A stretch of 64,000 nt of DNA from an uncultured Acidobacteriia bacterium. Lineage in GTDB: Bacteria > Acidobacteriota > Terriglobia > Bryobacterales > Bryobacteraceae. The DNA is taken from positions 1 through 64,000 of the forward strand of contig CAIVVT010000149.1 in the NCBI GenBank assembly GCA_903909435.1, read 5' to 3'. Of the stretch, positions 16,779 through 24,343 are shown in pieces. The notes under the pieces were generated by a model. That model was not told the DNA's origin and made no database searches. It saw only the letters and a program-made list of their open reading frames with translations. The position numbers were made by a program, and so were the translations under genes. How positions within the stretch are numbered: the stretch's first letter is position 1; each line of letters begins with the position of its first letter.

Positions 16779-17741
16779 TCAGAAGCCAAGTAGTGGCGCG
16801 ATAGCGCGGTCGATTTCCGCGTCCGTAATCGCCTTCAATCGCACATCGCGATGCAGGCTCCAGCGCTCCGAGTGCTCGATGGAACCGCCGGCTGGAACCT
16901 TCTCAATCGGCCCCAGCGTCTCCATTTCCAGGAACTCGTTGTTGGTGAACATCTCGAAGCTGCAGCCGTAGTCGGGGTAGTTCCCAGGCGGCTTGGGAGT
17001 GTAGCGCTTGATGAACAGCTCGCCGTTCAGCGCATACGCCGCCCAGGTCTTGGCGTTCCACAATCCGAGCTTCTGCGCGTTGCTGTTGGCGGGATCCATG
17101 CGCAGCGTCACGTATTTGGTGGTGAACTTCCAGCGCGGGTCGCTGAAGTCCGTGTAGGCCCACATGGTCAGCGGATTGGTTGGCTGCAGGTACTCGTCGT
17201 GTGTGCCGCGCGGCGGGAATCCGGCGATGGCCAAACCGCCCTGAGCCATCATGGACATCGCCCAGGTAGTGTATTCCAGCGGCATGATGCCAGTGTTTTT
17301 CAAACGGTGGATCACGGTGACGCCGGTGCCGGACGCGTCCATGCGAATCTCGATCTGCTTCTCGATCCCCGTCTCCTTCTCGACGGGCTGCGTGGCGATC
17401 ACGACGCCGCCTTGCACCTTCACGTCGATCGGCGAGTTGTCCGGGCCGTAGCTGTATTTGGGGTCCTCGGGAGCGATCCAGACGCGGTGGCCGCCGCGCT
17501 TCACCCAGGCGGGTTCGCCCGACTTTCCGAGGCTCTGCGGCTCCTCAAAGAAAAAGTTCTGACCACCGGGGAATCCCAGGCGCATGATGCGCGGGCCGAT
17601 GTCGGCCGTGACGATCAGCTCGATCTCTCCGTTGGTGACGCGGTAGCAGTGGGGCCAGCCCTGGTACGCGGTTTTCTCGACGCGAACTGCAGCATTCATG
17701 ATGAGGCATCCAAATACGAGCAGACTTGCGATTTTCAGCAT
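16779..17741 (-). CDS. DUF4380 family secreted protein (mutarotase-like fold)
   Basis: A 320-residue protein with a signal peptide (MLKIASLLVFGCLIMNAAV) and a galactose-mutarotase-like domain of the DUF4380 type. Supporting elements are VTADIGPRIMRLGFPGGQN, GGHRVWIAPEDP near residue 85, and a C-terminal YPDYGCSFEMFTNNEFLEMETLGP with PAGGSIEHSERW. The family probably binds sugars; no activity is established. It starts 6 bp after the stop of the O-methyltransferase gene and so appears to belong to the same operon. Confidence 0.8.
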   Translation of the reverse strand: MLKIASLLVFGCLIMNAAVRVEKTAYQGWPHCYRVTNGEIELIVTADIGPRIMRLGFPGGQNFFFEEPQSLGKSGEPAWVKRGGHRVWIAPEDPKYSYGPDNSPIDVKVQGGVVIATQPVEKETGIEKQIEIRMDASGTGVTVIHRLKNTGIMPLEYTTWAMSMMAQGGLAIAGFPPRGTHDEYLQPTNPLTMWAYTDFSDPRWKFTTKYVTLRMDPANSNAQKLGLWNAKTWAAYALNGELFIKRYTPKPPGNYPDYGCSFEMFTNNEFLEMETLGPIEKVPAGGSIEHSERWSLHRDVRLKAITDAEIDRAIAPLLGF

Positions 17742-17747
17742 CGCCGC

Positions 17748-18764
17748 CTATTCTTTCCTGATTGCGAGAACTGCGTCAAGCGGCGCTCCGGTGCGGCGGC
17801 CCTCGACCTGTTCGAATCCAAAGCTCTCGAGCAGTTCGCGGTATTCTTCGACGCTGCGCTCGCGCCCTTCAGTGCAGACCAACATATTCAGCGACTGCAT
17901 CAGTGTACCGGCAGGCCCGCAGTGATCGTCGTCGAGCAGCGTCTCGGCGAGCAGAATTCCGCCGCCCGGAGGCAGCGCCGCGTGAACCTTGCGGAGCAAG
18001 ACTCCGATCCTCGCGTCGTCCCAGTCGTGGATGATCCTTCCCAACGCGTACAGGTCAGCAGGCGGAAGCCGGTCGTTGAAAAAATCGCCCGCCACCAATT
18101 CCAGCCGGTCGGCGGCACTCGACGCGGCGATGTGCGGACGCGCTTCGGCGATGGCTTCCGGCAAATCGAAAACCGTCCCGTGCAGCGCGCCATAGCGTTC
18201 ACAGGCCGCGATGGCCAGATGGCCCGTGCCTCCCCCGAGATCCACCAGCCGGCGAAAGCGGCCCAGGTTGAAAACGCGGACCACGGCCGGCGAACTGAGC
18301 AGTCCGAAGCCGTGCATGCCCAGCAGGAATTCGTGCTTGGCCTGTGGCGTGCGGAAAAAGCCCGAGAAGATGCCCCCTTCCAAAGCGAAGGTCTGATTCC
18401 AGCGCGGGGTCCCCTCCCGCACGGCATCTTCGAGATTTCCCCACATCGGGTAGAGCGCGTCCTTTGAATACAGGATATAGCCGGCGAGCGTGCTCGGGCT
18501 GCGTCTCCTCAGGTACTCCTCCGCAACGGCCGCATTCGAGTAAACTCCATCGCACTTTTCGAGCAGGCCGAGCCCCACGCAGCCGTCGAGCAATCGCCGC
18601 AGCGCGCGCAGGTCGTTGCGGGTTTCCACCGCCAGAGCTTCCACGCTCTTCCCGCCCGATTCGAGCAAATCGAAGACGCCCAGCGAGACCGCCGTGAACA
18701 TGGTCTGCGAACGCCGGAAGGCCTGAATCAGGTCCGTGACTGGGGTCGGATCCGTGTGGTTCAT
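17748..18764 (-). CDS. O-methyltransferase of the ASMT/hydroxyneurosporene type
   Basis: A 338-residue SAM-dependent O-methyltransferase (family 2, with an N-terminal winged-helix dimerisation domain). The dimerisation domain spans about residues 10-90 (SQTMFTAVSLGVFDLLE). The SAM site is VDLGGGTGHLAIAAC near residue 177. The catalytic His is in RIIHDWDDARIG, followed by GGGILLAETLLDDD. Relatives methylate phenolic or indolic hydroxyls, including acetylserotonin. Start ATG 18764 overlaps the decarboxylase stop as ATGA, so the pair is translationally coupled. A larger upstream open frame is antisense-like and rejected. The substrate is probably a product of the decarboxylase, which is an inference from context. 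Confidence 0.88.
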   Translation of the reverse strand: MNHTDPTPVTDLIQAFRRSQTMFTAVSLGVFDLLESGGKSVEALAVETRNDLRALRRLLDGCVGLGLLEKCDGVYSNAAVAEEYLRRRSPSTLAGYILYSKDALYPMWGNLEDAVREGTPRWNQTFALEGGIFSGFFRTPQAKHEFLLGMHGFGLLSSPAVVRVFNLGRFRRLVDLGGGTGHLAIAACERYGALHGTVFDLPEAIAEARPHIAASSAADRLELVAGDFFNDRLPPADLYALGRIIHDWDDARIGVLLRKVHAALPPGGGILLAETLLDDDHCGPAGTLMQSLNMLVCTEGRERSVEEYRELLESFGFEQVEGRRTGAPLDAVLAIRKE

Positions 18765-20191
18765 AGCGCCGTTGAAGTCACGCGCGAAGCGCTGTCCAAT
18801 AGCGCCGCCGCCTCCTGTATCCGCTCCCAGACCGCAACCACATCTTCGCGGGAAGTAGCGATGTTCCCGATCGCGTACCGGATGACAAACCGCCCATCCA
18901 GGACATTGCCCCCGAGAAAGGTGAACCCGGATTTGTTCAGCCGTTCGATGATCTGCTTGTTCTCGTCGTCCGTGCCGCGGTAGCGGAAGCAAACCAGCGA
19001 GAGAGTCGTCGGCGCGGCCACCTCGAAACGCGGGTCGGCCGTGACGGCGCCCGTCAGCTCGTGCGCCAGCGCGATATGGTATCGCAGCATCTCTTCGATC
19101 TTCTTGCGGCCGAAGTAGCGCATGATGAACCACAACTTCAAGGCGCGGAAGCGGCGGCCCAGCGCGAAGCCGTAGTCCATGAAATTGACGGCGCGCTCGT
19201 GCTGATCCGTGCGTAGGTACTCGGGGACCAGCGAGAACGCACGGCGCAGCATCTCCGGCTTGCGGCAGTAGAATACGCTGCAGTCGACGGGCGTAAATAG
19301 CCACTTGTGCGGGTTGATCACCAGCGAGTCGGCGCGCTCGGCGCCCTCCAGCATCCACCGGTTTTCCTGCAGGATCGCCGCCGGCCCGCCATACGCCGCG
19401 TCAATGTGGTGCCACAGGCATTCCTCCTCGGCAATCCGCTGGACCGCCGCGACAGGATCGATGCTGCTGACCGAGGTGGTGCCGACTGTGGACACGACGC
19501 AGAACGGCGTCAGGCCATTTTCGCGGTCCGAGGCAATCGTGGACTTCAACAGATCGGGCCGCATGCGGTACTCGGCATCGACGCCAATCTTGTGGACGTT
19601 ATCCTGCCCGATTCCCAACGAGAGCGCGCCCTTTTCGATCGACGAATGCGCGTGTTCGGAGGAGTAGAGGATCATGCCCTGCCTGGCGCCGCGCGCCCTC
19701 AACTCCGGATCGGCCTGCACGCGCGCCGCTGCGATGGCCTGCATCGTGGACGTCGATGCAGTGTCCATGATCTCGCCAAAGAACTCGGCGGGCAGACCAA
19801 GCCATTGACGTAACCACGACAGCACCACCTGCTCGAGTTCCACGTGCCCGGGGGACGCCTTCCACAACATCCCGTTGGTGTTCACGGCGGCGGCCAGCGC
19901 CTCCGCCAGTATGCCCGGAGCGGAAGCGGTGTTGGCGAAGAAGGCGTGGAAGCGCGGATGGTTCCACTGGCTGAGCGCGGGGACGATGCGGCCGCGGAAG
20001 TCCGAGAGAATCTGCTCCATCGGCTCGGGGTCGTCGGGAGCGGAGCCGGGCAGTGCGTCGATCAGGTCTCCGGGCTGTATGTCCGGCAGTACGGGCAGAT
20101 CGCCCACGTTGGCCAGGTACGAGGCTATCCAATCGACCACCTCGTACCCGTACCGTTGGAACTCCGCCGGCGGCATGTCAAATTGATTCAT
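18761..20191 (-). CDS. PLP-dependent aromatic-L-amino-acid decarboxylase family
   Basis: A 476-residue group II pyridoxal-phosphate decarboxylase, related to DOPA and tryptophan decarboxylases. N-terminal family sequence is QRYGYEVVDWIASYLANV, and the substrate channel stretch is SQWNHPRFHAFFANTAS. The PLP Lys is K296 in NPHKWLFTPVDCS, with the cofactor-pairing HHIDAAYGGPAAI upstream. Aromatic amino acids are the likely substrates; specificity cannot be read by eye. First gene of the operon with the O-methyltransferase, so an O-methylated aromatic amine (indolamine- or catecholamine-like) is a plausible product. It is divergent from the Gfo/Idh gene at 20379. Confidence 0.88.
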   Translation of the reverse strand: MNQFDMPPAEFQRYGYEVVDWIASYLANVGDLPVLPDIQPGDLIDALPGSAPDDPEPMEQILSDFRGRIVPALSQWNHPRFHAFFANTASAPGILAEALAAAVNTNGMLWKASPGHVELEQVVLSWLRQWLGLPAEFFGEIMDTASTSTMQAIAAARVQADPELRARGARQGMILYSSEHAHSSIEKGALSLGIGQDNVHKIGVDAEYRMRPDLLKSTIASDRENGLTPFCVVSTVGTTSVSSIDPVAAVQRIAEEECLWHHIDAAYGGPAAILQENRWMLEGAERADSLVINPHKWLFTPVDCSVFYCRKPEMLRRAFSLVPEYLRTDQHERAVNFMDYGFALGRRFRALKLWFIMRYFGRKKIEEMLRYHIALAHELTGAVTADPRFEVAAPTTLSLVCFRYRGTDDENKQIIERLNKSGFTFLGGNVLDGRFVIRYAIGNIATSREDVVAVWERIQEAAALLDSASRVTSTAL

Positions 20192-20378
20192 TGATATTTC
20201 GCCCCTTGCTTGCTGCCCGTCCGGCGCATCGAATCCGGCCTGAAGCTAGGAACCGAAACGCGCCTGGACCGGTTGCGAAACCATCCGGAGCCCGGAGATG
20301 ATGAGTAAACATCCGGGCGGGATGATTCGTTTCACCCTTCCAAGATATAGAATGTGAGCCACCGAGGTATTTTCTAAC

Positions 20379-21647
20379 ATGGATTCTTTGTCGAACCCGA
20401 CTTCCCGCCGGTCCTTCCTGGCCGGTCCCGCCGCGGCTGCCGCGGCCTTCACGATCATCCGGCCCGAACTGGTTAAAGGCTGGGGCGCCGATAAGTTGAA
20501 AATCGGCTTGATCGGCTGCGGCGGACGTGGCACGCAAGCTGTCATTGACAACATGAAGGGCGATCCGAACACCGAGTTGGTCGCCATGGGCGACATCTTC
20601 GAAGACCGCCTGGAGGGCAGCCTGAAGGAACTCCGGCATCGCAAAGAGATGCAGCCCTTCCAGGAACGCATCAAGGTGACCCCGGAGAACCATTTCGTTG
20701 GGTTCGACGCCTACAAAAAAGTGATCGCCTCGGGCGTGGACATCATCTTCCTGGCGACGCCTCCCGGCTGGCGTCCGTTCCATTTTGAGGCCGCCATCGA
20801 GGCCAATAAACACGTCTTCTGCGAGAAGCCGTTCGGCACCGATCCCGTCAACGTGCGCCGCTTCATGGCCGCCGCTGCGAAGTCTGTTGAGAAAAAGCTC
20901 ACCGTCGTGTCCGGCGCGCAGCGCCGCAGCGATCCGTTCTACCTCGAACAGATCGCCAAACTTCGCGCTGGAGAATTCGGGGACGTTCAGGCGCTGTATG
21001 CCTACTGGGTCGGCACGCCGGTCGTCCAGCAGCCTAAAGGCAAGAAGCCCGAATGGGGCGACTTCGAGTGGCAGCACCGCAATTGGTACTCGAACCTGTG
21101 GCTCTGCGGCGACCAGATCGTCGAGCAGCACCTGCACAACATCGACGTCTGCAACTGGGTGATGGGCACACATCCCGAGAAGGTATTTGCCAGCGGCGGG
21201 GCTGCCTGGAGACCGGTCGGCACCGAGATCTACGGCAACATCTATGACCACATCGGGGCTGATTACGAATACGCCAACGGCGTCCACATGTCCAGCTACT
21301 GCCGCCAGTTCGAGCATAGCTATGGCCGAGTGGAAGAAGTGATCGTGACCTCGAAGCAGAAGATGACCTGGAACCAGACCAAGGGCGCCCCGGGCTATCC
21401 CAACGAGCACGGCAAGCTGATGCAATCCATCCGTGGCGAGATACCCTACGTGAACGAGGGCCAGACGGTCGCCGAGAGCACCATGACCTGCATCATGGGC
21501 CGCGAAGCCGCCTACTCCGGCCAGATGATCACCTGGGACATGATGATGAACTCGAAGCTCGACCTCTTCCCCAAGGGCGACTACGACTATAAGATGAAGC
21601 ACGAAGGTACGGCATTCCCCGTGCCCGGCAAGTACAAGTTCATCTAA
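20379..21647 (+). CDS. Gfo/Idh/MocA family oxidoreductase with Tat leader
   Basis: A 422-residue Gfo/Idh/MocA oxidoreductase with a clear twin-arginine leader (SRRSFLAGPAAAAAAF). The Rossmann motif IGLIGCGGRGTQAV begins near residue 45, and the catalytic Lys element is FCEKPFGTDP. A C-terminal domain with NWYSNLWLCGDQIVEQHLHNID is typical of the secreted subfamily abundant in Bryobacterales and Planctomycetes. It probably acts on sugars or sugar-derived compounds in the periplasm. A strong terminator hairpin follows at 21672. Confidence 0.9.
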   Translation: MDSLSNPTSRRSFLAGPAAAAAAFTIIRPELVKGWGADKLKIGLIGCGGRGTQAVIDNMKGDPNTELVAMGDIFEDRLEGSLKELRHRKEMQPFQERIKVTPENHFVGFDAYKKVIASGVDIIFLATPPGWRPFHFEAAIEANKHVFCEKPFGTDPVNVRRFMAAAAKSVEKKLTVVSGAQRRSDPFYLEQIAKLRAGEFGDVQALYAYWVGTPVVQQPKGKKPEWGDFEWQHRNWYSNLWLCGDQIVEQHLHNIDVCNWVMGTHPEKVFASGGAAWRPVGTEIYGNIYDHIGADYEYANGVHMSSYCRQFEHSYGRVEEVIVTSKQKMTWNQTKGAPGYPNEHGKLMQSIRGEIPYVNEGQTVAESTMTCIMGREAAYSGQMITWDMMMNSKLDLFPKGDYDYKMKHEGTAFPVPGKYKFI

Positions 21648-22027
21648 GCCTCAACCGCTTCTCCGCAAAATGTCCCCCGGGTGCTCGCACAGCGCCGGGG
21701 GACTTTCGCTTTGCAGTCGCCACATTCGCCGGCAAGCTTGCGCTGCCCGGCTGTTGCATCGTCGCCAGCGCCTCGGCTCGCCGCGCACAATGCAACCTGC
21801 CCGGTCAATAAGACGTCGATCAAACAGATGCCGGGTGACGTGCAGTTTGGCGCCGTTTCAATCGAGGCAGCAGCCCGATATGCCCTCGGTTGCGGGTGGT
21901 GGTTGAAAACCACCGCCATGGTGGCCACTGGCCAGCACAGCTTGTACCGAAGATTGCAAAGAAACGGCTCACAGGCTGGCACGGCGATTGCATATCACAC
22001 GGTTGCTAAGGAAAGGATCGGAACAAT
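21648..22027. other. Gene-free stretch with two hairpins
   Basis: This 380-bp gap contains the terminator at 21672-21703 and, near its right end, a hairpin GGTGGTT-GAA-AACCACC (21898-21914) overlapping CACC-GCCAT-GGTGG. An open frame from 21681 to 22031 has no ribosome-binding site or recognisable domain and runs into the next gene's start; I treat it as non-coding. The second hairpin lies about 115 bp before the next start and may be in its leader. Confidence 0.4.
21672..21703 (+). terminator. Terminator after the Gfo/Idh gene
   Basis: GTCCCCCGG (21672-21680) pairs perfectly with CCGGGGGAC (21695-21703). The intervening sequence contains its own GTGC/GCAC pair. A short TTTCGCTTT tract follows. 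It begins 25 bp after the stop at 21647. Confidence 0.75.
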
Positions 22028-23008
22028 ATGAAAATCCGACGCGGTTCGAAACTCTCATTGTTTTTGGCGTTGCCGGCGGCCTTGTGGATACCGGCTTTTG
22101 CGCAGGAGGTGGCGGCTCCAGTTGAGCAGCAGCCGGAGCAGGTTCAGGAGCAAGTGCAGCCCGCGCCCGCGCCGCGGGCCCCCATCACGGCGCAGCGCGG
22201 AGGCTGGCATAGATTCGACGAGCCGGACGCGGTGCTGCACCCCGCGCTGCCGCTGCAACTCACCATCCCCGCGGGAACCTGGATCAATCTGCGCGTGGAC
22301 CAGGAGCTTTCCAGCGACCACAGCCGGCCCGGCGATGTCTGGACCGCAACGTTGACCCAGCCCGTGATCGTGAATGGGCGCGTGGTCTCCCTGCGTGGTC
22401 AGACGATAGGCGGAGTGGTGGCGGAAGCCGTGAAGGCCGGTCGTGCCAAGGGTACGTCCCGGCTCGCGCTGGAGATGAACGAAATGACCCTGGCCGACGG
22501 CCGCCAGATCCCCATCAAGGGCCGCTTGATGGAATTCCGGGGCCCAACCTCACGCGGGCGTGACGCAGTTGGCGTGGGTACCACCGTCGCAACGGGCGCC
22601 GCGATTGGAGCGGCTGTAAACGGCGGCGTGGGCGCGGGCGTGGGTGCGGCGGCCGGTGTCGTCGCCTCGACGATCGGCGTCCTGCTCACACGCGGTAGGC
22701 CGACCGTCATCTACCCTGAGACTACTTTGACCTTCCGCATGGAAGCGCCATTCACCTTTGCCATCGATAACGAGGCATCCCTGCGCGCCTTCGGGCCCGT
22801 CCAGCCGGACGACTATAAGCAGCAGACGCTGCGCACCCGTGCAACCCTGCAGGCCCCTCCGCCCCCGGGATACTATGCACCGTATCCGTACTACTCGCCT
22901 TACTACTACTCCCCGTTCTATTACGGGCCGCGCGTCGGCCTATACTTCGGTTCGGGCTGGGGCTACGGCGGTGGTTGGGGCCGCGGCGGTTACGGACGAC
23001 ATCGCTAA
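22028..23008 (+). CDS. Secreted glycine-zipper protein with Tyr/Gly-rich tail
   Basis: A 326-residue exported protein. A signal peptide (SLFLALPAALWIPAFAQ) is followed by a Pro/Gln/Glu-rich linker. A beta domain (about 75-190) contains LTIPAGTWINLRVDQELSSDHSRPGDVWTATLTQP. A glycine zipper (about 185-225: GAAIGAAVNGGVGAGVGAAAG) could insert into or associate with the outer membrane. The last 45 residues are extremely Tyr/Pro/Gly-rich (repeated YYSP units, then GWGYGGGW). Similar proteins recur in Acidobacteria without known function. The product is probably an outer-membrane-associated or surface protein. A bidirectional terminator follows. Confidence 0.75.
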   Translation: MKIRRGSKLSLFLALPAALWIPAFAQEVAAPVEQQPEQVQEQVQPAPAPRAPITAQRGGWHRFDEPDAVLHPALPLQLTIPAGTWINLRVDQELSSDHSRPGDVWTATLTQPVIVNGRVVSLRGQTIGGVVAEAVKAGRAKGTSRLALEMNEMTLADGRQIPIKGRLMEFRGPTSRGRDAVGVGTTVATGAAIGAAVNGGVGAGVGAAAGVVASTIGVLLTRGRPTVIYPETTLTFRMEAPFTFAIDNEASLRAFGPVQPDDYKQQTLRTRATLQAPPPPGYYAPYPYYSPYYYSPFYYGPRVGLYFGSGWGYGGGWGRGGYGRHR

Positions 23009-23047
23009 CTCACGCGGTTCGCTTCCACTGAGCCGCATCGATTGACA

Positions 23048-23095
23048 GAAACGGGCCGGTTATCGGGTCGCAAGATCGGTTAGCCGGCCCGTTTC
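23048..23095. terminator. Bidirectional terminator between convergent genes
   Basis: GAAACGGGCCGG (23048-23059) pairs perfectly over 12 bp with CCGGCCCGTTTC (23084-23095). The position fits both the rightward glycine-zipper gene and the leftward PilZ gene, whose stop codon (23060) lies just inside the loop. Confidence 0.8.
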
Positions 23096-23455
23096 GTTGT
23101 CAAGGTTGCGCGACCGATTCTGCATCGCCTCCCGCCTCGCCAGTCCCCGTGGATCGAAAAGATGTCGTGGATGGGCTTTCCAGCGGAACTTCCTGGGAAG
23201 TTGCACGCCGATTGCGAATCCGAAATCCGGTTCGTGACGGCAGTCCCGCACGGTCGCGGTGACGTCGCCGGGCTTCATGTGCAGAACCAGCTCCGTAGCT
23301 ACCGGCACAGCCTGCTCCAATACGAAATGCGCCCCGTGCTGGGAGATTTCTTCCAGGTTCGCCGTGACGCAATAGGGCCGCCCTGTCTCGTCCGACCAGC
23401 AGACCTCAACCAGGTCCGCACAAAGCATGCGGTTCTCCGACCGGCACTCTTTCAT
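23060..23455 (-). CDS. PilZ-like domain protein
   Basis: A 131-residue protein with features of a PilZ (c-di-GMP-binding) domain: an N-terminal Arg-containing segment (KECRSENRMLCADLVEVCW), then a beta strand and the segment LEEISQHGAHFVLEQAVP, which matches the family's (D/N)xSxxG signature in relaxed form. Only part of the RxxxR motif is evident, so binding of c-di-GMP is uncertain. The C-terminal 35 residues are basic and unstructured. Start Met at 23455 is preferred over the one six codons earlier because GAGG lies upstream. No operon partner. Confidence 0.6.
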   Translation of the reverse strand: MKECRSENRMLCADLVEVCWSDETGRPYCVTANLEEISQHGAHFVLEQAVPVATELVLHMKPGDVTATVRDCRHEPDFGFAIGVQLPRKFRWKAHPRHLFDPRGLARREAMQNRSRNLDNETGRLTDLATR

Positions 23456-23645
23456 ATTTGTCTTAAGCCTCATATCGGAAGCTTGAAGGCGTTCATTAGA
23501 GAGTCTGAATCCCAGGACGGGCCGGTATGCGGAACGGCGGAATCCCTTCGCGATTTACATCAGCAGTGATCTCCGGTCATTCGCCCTCTAACCGCTCTTC
23601 AGTCCTTCCGCTCGCCCAACCCGCGCGTTGGATAGAATATGCGGC

Positions 23646-24248
23646 ATGAGATTTCGTTTTCTGCTAATCGCAGGGTTGTTATGCTCCCTGCCGCTCGTTT
23701 GCGCCGACAAGAAGGTTGCGAAGCCCGGCAAATGGGTAAGCATGTTCAACGGCAAAGACCTCGACGGGTGGAAGGCTAACCAGAGCCCTGAGAGTTGGAC
23801 GGCGGTGGATGGAATGATCAAGGGTGACGGCGACGTCAGCCACCTCTTCTACATGAAAGAGGAATGCGGCAACTGCGAGTTTAAGGCTGAGGTCAAGATC
23901 AGCGACAAGGGCAACTCGGGCATGTACTTCCGGGCGGCGTTCGGCCCTGGTTGGCCCAAGGGGTACGAAGCGCAGGTGAATGCCACGCACACCGATCCAG
24001 TACGGACCGGCAGCCTGTATAACTTCGTGAAGAACCTTACGGATCCCTCTGGCCCCGACACGTGGTTCACCCAGCACATTATCGCCGATGGAAACCACAT
24101 CATCATCAAGGTCAACGACAAGGTGATCGTAGACACAGTGGAAGACAAGAACACTTACACCAAGGGCTACTTCGCCTTGCAGCAGCACAACAAGGGCAGC
24201 GTGGTGTATTTCAAGAATCTGATGTACCGCAGACTGCCCGAGAAATAG
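23646..24248 (+). CDS. DUF1080 / 3-keto-disaccharide hydrolase domain protein
   Basis: A 200-residue secreted protein: a signal peptide (MRFRFLLIAGLLCSLPLVCA) and one concanavalin-like DUF1080 domain. Typical sequence is WVSMFNGKDLDGWKANQSPESWTAVDGMIKG and later SGMYFRAAFGPGWPKGYEAQVN, YTKGYFALQQHNKGSVVYFKNL. Members named 3-keto-disaccharide hydrolases act with Gfo/Idh-type sugar 3-oxidoreductases, so a link to the oxidoreductases at 1273 and 20379 is conceivable; that is inference. Monocistronic, followed by a strong terminator. Confidence 0.88.
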   Translation: MRFRFLLIAGLLCSLPLVCADKKVAKPGKWVSMFNGKDLDGWKANQSPESWTAVDGMIKGDGDVSHLFYMKEECGNCEFKAEVKISDKGNSGMYFRAAFGPGWPKGYEAQVNATHTDPVRTGSLYNFVKNLTDPSGPDTWFTQHIIADGNHIIIKVNDKVIVDTVEDKNTYTKGYFALQQHNKGSVVYFKNLMYRRLPEK

Positions 24249-24300
24249 CCACTGGAGTCTTTGCGTTCCGTCCCAGCACGACGTGAGTGAGGAGAGAATA

Positions 24301-24336
24301 CCGGCGCCCGGGGTCGATACAGACCCCGGGCGCCGG
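24301..24336. terminator. Perfect 15-bp hairpin between convergent genes
   Basis: CCGGCGCCCGGGGTC (24301-24315), loop GATACA, and GACCCCGGGCGCCGG (24322-24336) form a perfect stem. It sits between the DUF1080 gene (rightward) and the collagen-like gene (leftward, ending at 24344). There is no long T-tract on either side, but stem strength and position point to a bidirectional terminator. Confidence 0.8.
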
Positions 24337-24343
24337 TGACGTG

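Noticed and set aside
20178-21602. 474-codon open frame opposite the Gfo/Idh gene
   Set aside because: Antisense shadow; the sense strand has a Tat leader and Rossmann motif.
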